From Allobosea psychrotolerans (GTDB lineage Bacteria; Pseudomonadota; Alphaproteobacteria; Rhizobiales; Beijerinckiaceae), in contig NZ_PQFZ01000005.1 of the NCBI RefSeq assembly GCF_002917105.1, positions 177,834-241,833 on the forward strand: 64,000 nt of DNA, written 5' to 3'. The notes beneath the pieces were generated by a model. It ran no database searches, had not been told where the DNA came from, and saw only the letters and a program-made list of their open reading frames with translations. Below, one piece after another: positions 1 through 8,250 of the stretch; the stretch's first letter is position 1, and each line of letters starts with the position of its first letter. The position numbers were made by a program, and so were the translations under genes.

Positions 1-1
1 A

Positions 2-1531
2 ACCGGTACGGTCGGCGCGACCACGATCGCGACCGGCGGCACCATCGCGCCCGGCAACTCGATCGGCACGCTGACCGTCAACGGCGCCTATCTGCAGGCG
101 GCGGGCTCGACCTATCAGGTCGAGATCGATCCCGCGACCGTGACCTCCGACCTGATCCGGGTGAACGGCGCCGCGACGCTGGCGAGCGGCGCGGCGTTCA
201 CCGTCGTCAATTATACCGGCGCCACCCTGCTGGCCGGCCAGCGCTACACCATCCTGACCTCGACCGGCGGCCTGACCGGAAGCTATGGTTCGGGCGACTT
301 CGCCATGACGCCGTTCCTGAGCCTGCGCGATAGCTACGACGCCAACAACGCCTATCTGACGGTGATCCAGACTCGCAGCGTCGCCTCCGCCGGCGCGACG
401 GGCAACCAGGCCGAGACCGGCCGGGGCGTCGACAGCCTCCCTGCCGGCAATTCCATCCAGACGGGCATGATCAACCAGCCGACGCTGGATTCAGCCCGCA
501 CGGCGCTCGACCAGATCTCCGGCGAAATCCACGCCTCGGCCAAGACGGCCCTGATCGACGAAAGCTGGCTCCTGCGCGCCGCCGTCAACGACCGGCTGCG
601 CGCGGCCTTCGGCGGCGTCGGCGCGGCGCCGATGGCGACGCTGAATTACGGCTTCGCCGCCGATCTCGCCCCGAGCGTGAAGGGGCCGATGCCGACGCTG
701 AACGCCGACCGCTTCGCGGTCTGGGGACAGGGCTATGGCTCCTGGGGCCGCAGCGACAGCGACGGCAACGCCGCCAGGCTGACGCACTCGACCGGCGGCT
801 TCCTGCTCGGCACTGACGCCGCCCTGTTCGACACTCTGCGCATCGGCGCGGTCGCCGGCTACAGCCGCAGCACATTCGACGTGAACAGCCGGTTCTCCTC
901 GGGCGAGAGCGACAATTACCATCTCGGCCTCTACGCCGGCGGGCGCTGGGGCGCGCTCAGCCTGAGGACCGGCGCGAGCTATAGCTGGCACGATGTCGAG
1001 ACCAGCCGCACCGTCGTCTCCTCGGCCTTCGGCAGCAATCTGCGCGCCGGTTACGACGCCGGCACGGCCCAGATCTTCGGCGAACTCGGCTACCGCGTCG
1101 ATGTCGGCAAGCTCGCCTTCGAGCCCTTCGCGGGCCTGGCCTATGTCAACCTGCATAGCGACGGCTTCAGCGAGACCGGCGGGTCGGCGGCCTTGACCGC
1201 CCGCGGCGACGATACCAGCCTCGGCTACTCGACGCTGGGCCTGCGCGCCTCGACCAGTTTTTCCTTGCAGGGCATGGATTTGAGCCTGCGCGGCGGGCTC
1301 GCCTGGCGCCATGCCTTCGGCGATGTCGACCCGACCACGACGCTTGCCTTCGCCGGCTCCAGCGCCTTCAGCATCGCCGGCATCCCGATCGCCCGGGACG
1401 CTGCCGTCGTCGAGGCCGGGCTCGATCTCGCCATCGGCAAGAACGCTACGCTCGGCCTGGCCTATACCGGCCAGCTCGCCCAGGATACGCAGGACCATGC
1501 CTTCAAGGGCGTGCTGGCCGTGAGGTTCTGA
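2..1531 (+). CDS. autotransporter C-terminal part (5' end outside window)
   Basis: Open from the first complete codon of the window to a TGA, with no start codon needed, so this is the 3' part of a larger gene. The first residues carry the Gly/Thr-rich GGTIAPGNSIGTLTVNG-type motif found near the end of autotransporter beta-helix passengers. A ~250-residue C-terminal beta-barrel follows (alternating aromatic/Gly strands such as WGQGYGSWG and LGLYAGGRWG) and ends in Val-Arg-Phe, the usual terminal Phe for BAM-mediated outer-membrane insertion. It should be a type V secreted surface protein. The passenger function cannot be read because its N-terminus lies outside the window. Confidence 0.9.
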   Translation, partial: TGTVGATTIATGGTIAPGNSIGTLTVNGAYLQAAGSTYQVEIDPATVTSDLIRVNGAATLASGAAFTVVNYTGATLLAGQRYTILTSTGGLTGSYGSGDFAMTPFLSLRDSYDANNAYLTVIQTRSVASAGATGNQAETGRGVDSLPAGNSIQTGMINQPTLDSARTALDQISGEIHASAKTALIDESWLLRAAVNDRLRAAFGGVGAAPMATLNYGFAADLAPSVKGPMPTLNADRFAVWGQGYGSWGRSDSDGNAARLTHSTGGFLLGTDAALFDTLRIGAVAGYSRSTFDVNSRFSSGESDNYHLGLYAGGRWGALSLRTGASYSWHDVETSRTVVSSAFGSNLRAGYDAGTAQIFGELGYRVDVGKLAFEPFAGLAYVNLHSDGFSETGGSAALTARGDDTSLGYSTLGLRASTSFSLQGMDLSLRGGLAWRHAFGDVDPTTTLAFAGSSAFSIAGIPIARDAAVVEAGLDLAIGKNATLGLAYTGQLAQDTQDHAFKGVLAVRF

Positions 1532-1633
1532 GAGGTTCGAGCCTGGCCGCGCAGCGTTTGCGGAACCCGGTCGGAGCTGGAGGGGCCAGCTCGCCCCTTT
1601 CGCGATCCGATTGTGGAGCCGGAGAGGCCGCCG

Positions 1634-1915
1634 CTATACTTTGCTCCCGCGGCTGTCGACGACCGCGAAGTTTTCACTGAGGGCGGGCTTGGCAGGCGGC
1701 TTTTTCACCGGTTCGGCTCCAGGTTCGGTCCGGTGCTTTTCGGCCGCGGTGCCCTCCGGGTCGGTTGGATCATAGGGCGCGTGCGGTCCGGTGGGATTCA
1801 CCGAACGCGGGTTCGGCCCGGCGCGCCGTTCCGCATCCTCGCCGGATTGTCCGGGGCGCTGCGGCGTGCTGTAGGGCACTGGCGCATCCGTGGCGCGATG
1901 TGACGTCTTCGTCAT
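1634..1915 (-). CDS. small Pro-rich hypothetical protein
   Basis: A 93-residue protein starting MTKTSHRATDAP, rich in Pro, Glu and Lys and probably disordered, with no membrane segment or signal peptide. The start is well supported: a strong AAGGAGGA Shine-Dalgarno lies just upstream on the minus strand. An in-frame extension up to 2248 exists, but it is compositionally unlike a protein and lacks a comparable ribosome site. I recognise no family. It lies tail-to-tail with the autotransporter gene. Confidence 0.6.
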   Translation of the reverse strand: MTKTSHRATDAPVPYSTPQRPGQSGEDAERRAGPNPRSVNPTGPHAPYDPTDPEGTAAEKHRTEPGAEPVKKPPAKPALSENFAVVDSRGSKV

Positions 1916-2024
1916 GGGGTGGTCCTCCTTGAAGGGAGAACCGCTCATCACGGGGTCGGGTTCCCCTGCCCCGCCTGGATCAGACGCCGCTGGCGCGTTG
2001 CGCGCCCCTCCCGCCCGGCGGTCC

Positions 2025-2330
2025 TTAACTGACCAAGCCCGTCGGACTGACCATGCCTGCCGCGATCTCCTCGACATAGCGCAGCCGGGCCGCAGCGGTG
2101 TTGGGAGCCGAACCCAACCATGCCAGATAGGCATCAGGCTTGATCGTGATGACCTGGATCGCTTTCCCGGCAGCGAGAGCTTCGGCCAGAACGCGGCGGG
2201 CATTGCGATGCCATTCCGCATAATCGGGCGAAATCTCGTCGCGATCATGAGCGAGCGACCAGAGCCGCGCGAAATCCTCCTCCTCGTACCACGGCATCGC
2301 GACCGTGTACGCCCCGGTTAACGGCTTCAT
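2025..2330 (-). CDS. hypothetical protein (~101 aa)
   Basis: Starts MKPLTGAYTVAMPWYEEEDF, preceded on the minus strand by a GGGGAG-type ribosome site. It is a soluble, mostly helical small protein with a WYEEEDFARLW segment and an Ala-rich helix. It resembles the many uncharacterised ~100-residue alphaproteobacterial proteins with an MPWY-x-EDF-like start, but I cannot name a domain. A longer reading to 2462 crosses the likely promoter and is not favoured. It is divergent from the small plus-strand gene at 2442. Confidence 0.55.
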   Translation of the reverse strand: MKPLTGAYTVAMPWYEEEDFARLWSLAHDRDEISPDYAEWHRNARRVLAEALAAGKAIQVITIKPDAYLAWLGSAPNTAAARLRYVEEIAAGMVSPTGLVS

Positions 2331-2441
2331 CCGTGGCTCCCCCTGCCAAACACATTGCAACGCGGCGACAATGCCGCCCTGCAAGAAGTCACCATGGAAC
2401 GAAGCCTCCGTCTTGTCCGTTTTACGTTTTTGGAGGTCGCC

Positions 2442-2648
2442 ATGAAAACGCATGTGCACCATGACCCTGCCGACCGGGCATCAGATGCTCCCACGAGAAT
2501 CCAGATCGAGACGCCGGAAGATTATGCGCTGGCGCTTGATCGCATCAAGGCCCTGAACAGGTCTCAGCGCTCGCAGAGCCAGGAGGCGGAGCTTGAGGCG
2601 CTGAGCCAGGCTGTCCGCCGCTGGGACAGGCGTCACATCGCCGGGTAG
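2442..2648 (+). CDS. small protein resembling the N-terminal region of HigA-type antitoxins
   Basis: A 68-residue protein with an ideal GGAGGT ribosome site seven bases before ATG. The segment ETPEDYALALDRIKALNRSQ followed by an acidic QSQEAELEALSQAV helix resembles the helical N-terminus that precedes the HTH in HigA-like antitoxins. No helix-turn-helix follows and no toxin gene is adjacent. It may be an orphan fragment or an unrelated helical protein. The antitoxin resemblance is weak and inferred from pattern only. Confidence 0.5.
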   Translation: MKTHVHHDPADRASDAPTRIQIETPEDYALALDRIKALNRSQRSQSQEAELEALSQAVRRWDRRHIAG

Positions 2649-2767
2649 AAGTCTCCGACCTGCCAAAGCAGTTGCGGGAACACGGACTGCCCCTCCAATT
2701 GCGGCCAGGCATGGAACTCCGGGCCGAGCTGACGGTTCAACGCCGGGGTAAGCTTTGTGGAGGTGTC

Positions 2768-3082
2768 ATGACGACGCGTGCAACAAGCGCCATCGCGCCA
2801 TCGATCCGCGACGATTCTGAACGCAACCGGCTCGTGATGCGTGTACCCGGCGGCGAGGCCTTCGCAACCTACCGCCGCGCGAACGGCTACCTCGTCATCT
2901 CGCATACCGAGGTTCCGGCCACGCTTCGCGGACAGGGCATCGGCTCCGAGCTGGCCGCAGGCGTGTTCGAATTCGCGCGCAGCAAGGGCGAGCATATCGT
3001 GCCCGCCTGTTCCTTCCTTGCCGATTGGGTGCGGCGTCATCCCGAATATCGCGATGTGCTCGCGGGGAAGGAGGCGCGATGA
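2768..3082 (+). CDS. GNAT-like acetyltransferase (NATD1/YjdJ type)
   Basis: A 104-residue protein from ATG with GGAGGT at 2759-2764. It carries the compact GCN5-related fold of the Acetyltransf_CG family: a beta sheet with YLVISHTEVP, the acetyl-CoA loop RGQGIGSELA, and the ending VPACSFLADWVRRHPEYRDVL that is diagnostic for this family (C-S-[FY]-x-x-x-W-[IV]-x-x-[HN]-P-E-[YF]). The substrate is unknown. Its stop overlaps the next start as ATGA, so the two genes are probably translationally coupled. Confidence 0.88.
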   Translation: MTTRATSAIAPSIRDDSERNRLVMRVPGGEAFATYRRANGYLVISHTEVPATLRGQGIGSELAAGVFEFARSKGEHIVPACSFLADWVRRHPEYRDVLAGKEAR

Positions 3083-3456
3083 TCGACCATGTCTCGGTTG
3101 GAACCAACGACATCGTCCGCGCTCGCATCTTCTACGATGCCGTTCTGGACCGCCTCGGATTGCGGCTGATCAAGAGCAGCGCCCGTTCGGCGGATTACGG
3201 CGTAAGCGCCATCCTGTTCTCCGTGGAAACGCCGCATGACGGGAAGCAGGCCTCCGCCGGCAATGGCAGTCATATCGCCTTCCTGGCCGGCGGCCGCGAC
3301 GTCGTCGATGCGTTTCATGACATCGCTTTGGCCCATGGCGGCTCCGATGCCGGACCGCCCGGCCTGCGTCCGGAATACGATGCTCACTACTATGGTGCCT
3401 TCGTATTCGACCCCGACGGCAACAAGATCGAGGCCGTCACCCGCTCGTCCACATGA
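3079..3456 (+). CDS. VOC (glyoxalase/dioxygenase superfamily) protein
   Basis: A 125-residue single-repeat VOC protein starting MIDHVSVGTNDIVRARIFYDAVLDRLGLRL. It has the typical beta-alpha-beta-beta-beta module with a possible metal ligand His4 at the start and a Glu near the end (DPDGNKIEAV). Such proteins bind a divalent metal and act in glyoxalase, fosfomycin-resistance or dioxygenase-like chemistry; the substrate here is unknown. It overlaps the upstream acetyltransferase by ATGA, with GGAGG nearby. A longer start at 3025 lies inside the upstream gene and is rejected. Confidence 0.88.
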   Translation: MIDHVSVGTNDIVRARIFYDAVLDRLGLRLIKSSARSADYGVSAILFSVETPHDGKQASAGNGSHIAFLAGGRDVVDAFHDIALAHGGSDAGPPGLRPEYDAHYYGAFVFDPDGNKIEAVTRSST

Positions 3457-3467
3457 AGGAGGTCGAG

Positions 3468-3656
3468 ATGCCTGCAAAATCAGCTGCCCAGCAAAAGGCC
3501 GCCGGTGCCGCGCTTGCGGCCAAGCGCGGAGACATGAAGAAGAATGAGCTCAAAGGCGCCTCGAAATCGATGGAGAAATCGATGAGCGAGAGCGAGCTCG
3601 AAGACATGGCTTCGACGAAGCGCAAGGGCAAGCCCGAACATAAATCGAAGCATTAG
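3468..3656 (+). CDS. DUF3008 family small basic protein
   Basis: A 62-residue protein MPAKSAAQQKAAGAALAAKR... with a KGASKSMEKSMSESELEDMAS centre and a Lys-rich tail, matching the DUF3008 pattern (short, very basic, common in alphaproteobacteria). The start is fixed by a textbook AAGGAGGT at 3456-3463, which overlaps the VOC stop. It is co-directional with the two preceding genes and probably in their operon. The function is unknown; a nucleic-acid or stress-linked role is only a guess from composition. Confidence 0.85.
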   Translation: MPAKSAAQQKAAGAALAAKRGDMKKNELKGASKSMEKSMSESELEDMASTKRKGKPEHKSKH

Positions 3657-3937
3657 AACGGTTTCGAGCGAGGCGGGCACCGGCTCGCATGAGGACAAGC
3701 GTCAAACCAAAAAGCCGGGCTGTTGCACGCTGCAAGGCCAGGTCGCGTACGGTCATGCGCTGGCAAGAGACAAGACCGGCGAACCGGCGAGCCACGCTGC
3801 CACGGGCTCAGCTTGTTCCCGGAGGCGGGCGTGGAACGGCCGCGCGTTCTGTCTTCGGGGAACAGGATGCGCTTCGGGGAACAAGTTGCGCGGAAATTGG
3901 TTCGTTTCGAACTGCATCCCAGCGAAGGAGCAGCTTC
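3657..3937. other. intergenic region with degenerate dispersed repeat
   Basis: No convincing gene. The first ~60 bases (TTTCGAGCGAGGCGGGCACC...) look like a worn copy of the repeat seen better preserved at 6938-7075 and 56503-56612. The remainder should hold the promoter of the following gene, whose AAGGAG site is at 3925-3930. Confidence 0.4.
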
Positions 3938-4495
3938 ATGACACGCACCATCACACGATCCTACGACGAAATCGCCGATGCCGAGACCGCCGTTTCGCGG
4001 CTTGAAGCGGCCGGCGTCCAATCCGAGGATATCAGCATCGTCGGCTACCACCCGGAGCAGCTGGAGGACGACGCCAGGCACGGGGGCGAAGTTGGGGGCG
4101 TCGTCGGAGGCGGCGCCGGATTGCTCGGCAGCTTGGCGGCTCTGCCAATTCCCGGTGTGGGCCCCGCTCTGGCGGCAGGCTGGATCTTCGGCAGCATGGC
4201 CGTGGGCGCAGCCGCAGGCGTCGCAGCGGGCAGTCTGATCGGTGCGATGACCAGTGCCGGCCTGAATGATGACGAGGCGCATTATTTTGCCGAGACCATC
4301 CGTCGCGGCGGCGCAGTCGTTTCGGTCCGGACATCGGATTCGCACGCCGCCGTCATCGAGAAGATCATGGATGGAGCCGGTTCGGTCGATGCCGAAACGC
4401 GCCGCGGAGAGTATGAGCGGGAAGGCTGGAAGCGCTTCGACGAAAGCGCCGGCCCCTATCGCACGCCGGATGATCTGTCCGGGGTCATCTCATGA
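3938..4495 (+). CDS. glycine-zipper general stress protein (17M/YflT-like domain)
   Basis: A 185-residue protein. Residues 1-45 form an ACT-like beta-alpha-beta module (MTRTITRSYDEIADAETAVSRLEAAGVQSEDISIVG) as in the heat-induced stress protein 17M/YflT family. A long Gly/Ala-rich segment (about 50-105, GGVVGGGAGLLGSLAALPIPGVGPA) of glycine-zipper type could associate with membrane, and the second half of the alpha/beta fold follows (DDEAHYFAETIRRGGAVVSVRT). The start follows AAGGAG. An in-frame extension to 3689 runs through the repeat and is rejected. It probably has a stress or envelope role. Confidence 0.8.
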   Translation: MTRTITRSYDEIADAETAVSRLEAAGVQSEDISIVGYHPEQLEDDARHGGEVGGVVGGGAGLLGSLAALPIPGVGPALAAGWIFGSMAVGAAAGVAAGSLIGAMTSAGLNDDEAHYFAETIRRGGAVVSVRTSDSHAAVIEKIMDGAGSVDAETRRGEYEREGWKRFDESAGPYRTPDDLSGVIS

Positions 4496-4531
4496 GCCGC
4501 GCGCGGTGCAGCGATCGTCAGCCCGGCGCTT

Positions 4532-5164
4532 ATGCCGGTCAGCATACGGACCACCGCCATGTACGCGAACGCCCATCCAGCCTTTGAGGCGCCGTCAGCT
4601 TCCCTCAGCGAGATCGTCTTCGGTTTGCCCGGTCCGGAGATACCGCCGGCGCCAAGCTTGGCTGAGCTGCTGGTGTCCCGGATGATAAGGGCTCGCAAGG
4701 TGCTGGTCACGGCCGAATCCTGCACAGCAGGAAAACTGGCGCATCTGATTTCGGACGTTCCGGGCGCCGCGCAAGTCCTGGAAGGTGGGTTCGTCGTCTA
4801 CAGCAAGCGCGCAAAGCAGCAGCTGCTTGGTGTTGGGCGCGACATCATCGCGGATTTCACGGCGGTTTCGGAAGCCGTGGCCGAGGCGATGGTCGCTGGC
4901 GCCCTGGAACGAAGCGGCGCGGACCTCGCGATCGCAGCGACGGGCGTCACGGGCAGCGAACCCGACGAGGACGGCAACCCTCTGGGGCGGCTGCATGTTA
5001 TGGCCGGATTGCGGAACGGCTCTCGAAGCCATCGGCATTGCGAGTTCGGCAGTTTCAGTCCCGATGTCCTGACCCACGCCGCCTTGCAGATGGCGCTGCT
5101 TTCGGCGCTCGAGCTGCTCGATCGGCCAAAGGACGGCAAGCCGCTCTTCGACCCAGATGCGTGA
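4532..5164 (+). CDS. CinA-family nicotinamide-nucleotide amidohydrolase (PncC-like)
   Basis: A ~210-residue stand-alone CinA C-terminal domain. Diagnostic motifs are VLVTAESCTAGKLAHLI, a GGFVVYSKRAKQQLLGV segment and DLAIAATGVTGSEPDEDGNPLG. The family hydrolyses NMN to nicotinate mononucleotide and ammonia in pyridine nucleotide recycling. The ~45 residues before the domain are unusual and poorly conserved. The start is uncertain between ATG 4532 and ATG 4559, neither with a strong ribosome site. It sits 36 bases after the stress-protein gene, so it may be co-transcribed. Confidence 0.85.
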   Translation: MPVSIRTTAMYANAHPAFEAPSASLSEIVFGLPGPEIPPAPSLAELLVSRMIRARKVLVTAESCTAGKLAHLISDVPGAAQVLEGGFVVYSKRAKQQLLGVGRDIIADFTAVSEAVAEAMVAGALERSGADLAIAATGVTGSEPDEDGNPLGRLHVMAGLRNGSRSHRHCEFGSFSPDVLTHAALQMALLSALELLDRPKDGKPLFDPDA

Positions 5165-5317
5165 GCGCGCCCTGGTGCCTTTCTATTCGTTCGGTCGGCT
5201 CCGGAGACACCGATCATGCAACGAGCCCGCTATCCGCATTCGTCGAAGTCCGATCGATGCTCGGATGCAGCGTGCCGCTGTGCTTCTGTGCGCGCCGATT
5301 CGCCCAAAACGTAACGG

Positions 5318-6010
5318 CTACAGGGCTCTGTCGAACGGGCGCATCGCCTCGAGCCTGGTCAGGATTGCCAGGAACTGGTCAGGCGCGGCTGCGATGACAT
5401 TGTGCCTCGTCGGCATCTCCTCGATCCGCCAGTCCGCGAGCCTCCTGAGGCGCTCGACCGTCGCAGGAAACGGGCTGTCGGCCCAGCCGGTGGCGTAGAC
5501 GAAGAGCTTCTCGCGAACCTCTTGCCAGCGCCCGGTCAAGCGGATCTTCTGGAGAAACGACGCCAGGGGATGCGGCCGGCAACGCGGGTCCATATGGGCG
5601 GGCGGTCGAACGCCGAGGCCGTCCTCGCCAGCCCCCTCGATGGCGATCGCCCGGAAGTGGTCGTTGACCAGGTCCCACCAGGAACAGCCGTCCTCTGGCA
5701 CAAGTGCGTCGATATAGACGAGCGCGGATATGCGCTCGGGCATGCGATCCGCCACCCCTGTGATCACCATCCCGCCATAGCTGTGCGCGCACAGGACGAC
5801 ATCGGAGAGATCCTCGCATTCGAGCACATTGGCTATGTCGAGAATATGCGTGTCGAGGTTGGGCCGCACTGCGGCGAGGTGCACCCGCTCGCCCAATCCG
5901 GTGAGCGTCGGCGTGAAGACGTCATGTCCAAGCGCACGCAGCCTGCGCGCGAAAGGCGTGAGCTCGCAGCCGCCATGCCAGCCGCCCGCGACGATAACGA
6001 CGTTCGCCAT
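5318..6010 (-). CDS. alpha/beta hydrolase
   Basis: A 230-residue alpha/beta-hydrolase of the short esterase type. It begins MANVVIVAGGWHGGCELTPFARRL (oxyanion-hole region). The nucleophile elbow is AHSYGGM (Ser about residue 97), an acid is likely in VYIDALVPEDG, and the catalytic His lies near the C-terminal TRHNVIAAAPDQF. The start follows GGGGAGGTGAGGG on the minus strand. The substrate is unknown. It is divergent from an AraC-type regulator across 116 bases, which suggests regulation by that neighbour. Confidence 0.85.
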   Translation of the reverse strand: MANVVIVAGGWHGGCELTPFARRLRALGHDVFTPTLTGLGERVHLAAVRPNLDTHILDIANVLECEDLSDVVLCAHSYGGMVITGVADRMPERISALVYIDALVPEDGCSWWDLVNDHFRAIAIEGAGEDGLGVRPPAHMDPRCRPHPLASFLQKIRLTGRWQEVREKLFVYATGWADSPFPATVERLRRLADWRIEEMPTRHNVIAAAPDQFLAILTRLEAMRPFDRAL

Positions 6011-6126
6011 CCCTCACCTCCCCGTCGAAGCCCTGCTCGATCATCTTGCATTCGGGGAGGTCTAGCCCTTTTGGCCATGCATGAATTTAGATATTCTGCC
6101 AATTGATTATCAAAATCGGTCAACCC

Positions 6127-6921
6127 ATGCGGCAGCCGCTTCACTATCCATGGCCGGATTTCGATGTGGACGAAGCCGTCGCTCCGGCGATTGCGGTGCG
6201 CGTCGACGTCAGCGAAACCGGAGCGGAGGTCGCCGCTCACCAGCACCGCAAGGGCCAGCTCGTCTTTGCGCTGGCAGGCGGCGTAAGCTGTCGCGTTCCC
6301 AGCGGCTTATGGATGGTGCCGACGCATTGCGCGGTCTGGATTCCAGGCGGCATGACACACAGCAACATCGCGACCGCCGATGCGAAGCTGTTCTTCGTCT
6401 ACATCGAACCCGGCGCTGCCGATCTCCCAGTGCGATGCTGCACCATTTCCATCTCGCCGTTGTTGCGCGAGCTGATCGTCGCGCTGTCCGAACGTTCCGA
6501 TACGCATGATGGCGACGCGCTTCTGGCCAGGCTGCTCCTCGCCGAATTGCCACGCATGCCCGTCCAGCAGCTCTATCTGCCGATCCCACCGGAATCGCGC
6601 CTCCGGCTGATTGCCGATGCCCTGGCTGCAAACCCTGCCGACCGCACCAGGCTTGGCGAATGGGCCCGTCGCGTCGCACTCAGCGAGAGCAGCCTCGGCC
6701 GCCTGGTGATCAAGGAAACCGGATTGAGCTTCGGGCGCTGGCGACAACAGCTGCACCTGATCGTCGCCATCAGGGAATTGTCCAGGGGCGCGACAGTCCA
6801 ACAGGTTTCGGCAGAGCTCGGCTACGAATCCGTCGCGGCCTTCATCACCATGTTCAAGAAGGCGCTGGGCAAGCCGCCGGCGAAATACCTCGCAAGCGTC
6901 ATGCACGGCAACCGCACATGA
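6127..6921 (+). CDS. AraC-family transcriptional regulator
   Basis: A 264-residue regulator. The N-terminal cupin sensing domain (AAHQHRKGQLVFALAGGVSCRVPSG) binds an unknown effector. The C-terminal pair of HTH motifs (ARRVALSESSLGRLVIKETGLSFGRWRQQLHL and VQQVSAELGYESVAAFITMFKKALGKPPAKY) is the AraC/XylS signature. ATG 6127 is preferred over the TTG at 6103. It probably controls the divergent hydrolase gene and itself. Confidence 0.88.
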   Translation: MRQPLHYPWPDFDVDEAVAPAIAVRVDVSETGAEVAAHQHRKGQLVFALAGGVSCRVPSGLWMVPTHCAVWIPGGMTHSNIATADAKLFFVYIEPGAADLPVRCCTISISPLLRELIVALSERSDTHDGDALLARLLLAELPRMPVQQLYLPIPPESRLRLIADALAANPADRTRLGEWARRVALSESSLGRLVIKETGLSFGRWRQQLHLIVAIRELSRGATVQQVSAELGYESVAAFITMFKKALGKPPAKYLASVMHGNRT

Positions 6922-6937
6922 ATGATCGATGCTCAAA

Positions 6938-7075
6938 GTCGAGAGCATGGCTCATGCGAAGAACCGGCACCCACTTTCTGGCGCAATGCCGGGCGCGTTC
7001 GCGCGAAGCGGAGACCCGTTCGCGTGAAGACGACGCGCTGAAACAAAGAGCTGGAGCCATCGAACGATCCAATCG
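6938..7075. repeat. composite dispersed palindromic repeat
   Basis: The left half (CATGCGAAGAACCGGCACCC...) resembles the element at 51170-51222. The right half (CCCGTTCGCGTGAAGACGAC...) resembles the element at 56503-56612. Both types recur between genes in this window, which indicates a mobile or REP-like intergenic family. Confidence 0.55.
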
Positions 7076-7089
7076 GATCGGACATTGCG

Positions 7090-7233
7090 CTAGCCGCCTG
7101 TCTCTTCCGGCAAGGCCCGCCCGCCATAGAGAACGTTCGACACGACCACCTCGTTACCTTCAACCAGGAAAGCACTCATTACGCGGCGCTCGAACCAGAC
7201 GATGTGCAATCGACCATCGCGGACATCCGGCGT
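7090..7233 (-). pseudogene. possible RelE/ParE toxin C-terminal remnant
   Basis: A minus-strand 47-codon stretch from just after an in-frame stop to a TAG reads ...DGRLHIVWFERRVMSAFLVEG, then NEVVVSNVLYGGRALPEE. The strand-turn-strand pattern ending V-x-x-V-[FL]-[YH]-G-[GA]-[RQ] is that of RelE/ParE-type toxins. There is no intact N-terminus and no antitoxin partner. It was called from pattern alone and could be coincidental. Confidence 0.35.
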
Positions 7234-7267
7234 TCACCAGCAAGCGGAGATTGGCTGGGCAATCCAG

Positions 7268-8200
7268 CTAACGACCGTAGACGCGGACATAGTCGACCCG
7301 CAGCCGAGCCTGCTGATCCTCTGGTCTGAGCGGCCGCGGAAATGGGACGTCGGATCGCAAGGCGAGCGTAATCAAGGGCCAGAAAACATCGCCCTGCGCA
7401 TCGATCTCGCTCGCACGCCCGATCCGCCAGTCGAGCGCGGCCCCGGTCTTTGGATCACGGATCGGCTTGCGCTCGAAATAGAGCGTGCAACGATCACCGT
7501 CGATCAGCCCGCCATAGCGGAAATAGCCGCTGGTGAGATCGACCTCCGTGGGGACGCCGACCCCCTCATGCCGCTCGCCCGGCTGCCCCCATTCGTGCAG
7601 ATAGGCGCCGTAGAGCCTATGCTCCCAGCCCTTGTGCTCGACGATGTCGATTTCGACGCTGGTCTTCGGGAAGAGGATGCTGCGGCCGTTCATCAGCCAG
7701 AAGGCGGGGAAGCTCAGCGGATGGGCCGGGAACCACATCCTTGCCTCGAAATAGCCGTTACGCCAGCCTCGCAGGATGGTGCCGTCCCTGCGTGCCGTCT
7801 GGAGATTGCCGGAAATCCACTGGAACTCCGGCAGCGCGTTGCCGTAATAGCTGGGCACGTTCATCGTCCGCCCGAGATAGCGGGCCGAAATCTCGAGGGC
7901 GTGACCTTCGGAGGCGAGCGGATCGGCGACGATCGCATAGGGGTCGAAGCCCTCCTCACCGCCGCGCCGGCTGAAGGCCGAGCGACCATAGAATCCAGGC
8001 TCATGGGTGGTCGCCTTGGGGCCGGCCTGCCAGATGGCCGGATCGAGACTGGCAAAGGATTCAGCGAAGACGAGCTGGCGGCCGAGCGTCGGATCCGGCG
8101 CATCCTGCTGTGCGTCCGCCGAAATGGGACGGGCGCCTCCCGTTGTCGCGAGAGCCGCGGCAGCGCGCAGGAACATCCGGCGAGACGGCATGATCGGCAT
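7268..8200 (-). CDS. Tat-exported GH16 glycoside hydrolase
   Basis: A 310-residue GH16 enzyme (endo-beta-glucanase/galactanase superfamily). The N-terminus RRMFLRAAAALATTGGA is a twin-arginine signal. The GH16 catalytic signature EIDIVE is intact, with Glu183 as nucleophile and Glu188 as acid/base. The flanking Trp-rich sheet FEARMWFPAHPLSFPAFWLM lines the cleft. The start is supported by GGAGATG on the minus strand. Lying at the edge of the polysaccharide locus, it probably trims the polymer made there, like ExoK-type depolymerases, although ExoK uses Sec; the substrate is inferred. Confidence 0.92.
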   Translation of the reverse strand: MPIMPSRRMFLRAAAALATTGGARPISADAQQDAPDPTLGRQLVFAESFASLDPAIWQAGPKATTHEPGFYGRSAFSRRGGEEGFDPYAIVADPLASEGHALEISARYLGRTMNVPSYYGNALPEFQWISGNLQTARRDGTILRGWRNGYFEARMWFPAHPLSFPAFWLMNGRSILFPKTSVEIDIVEHKGWEHRLYGAYLHEWGQPGERHEGVGVPTEVDLTSGYFRYGGLIDGDRCTLYFERKPIRDPKTGAALDWRIGRASEIDAQGDVFWPLITLALRSDVPFPRPLRPEDQQARLRVDYVRVYGR

Positions 8201-8250
8201 GGCTCATCTCCATGTGGCTGGCTGGACTGCCGCAAGCAGCTCCAGCGTCT

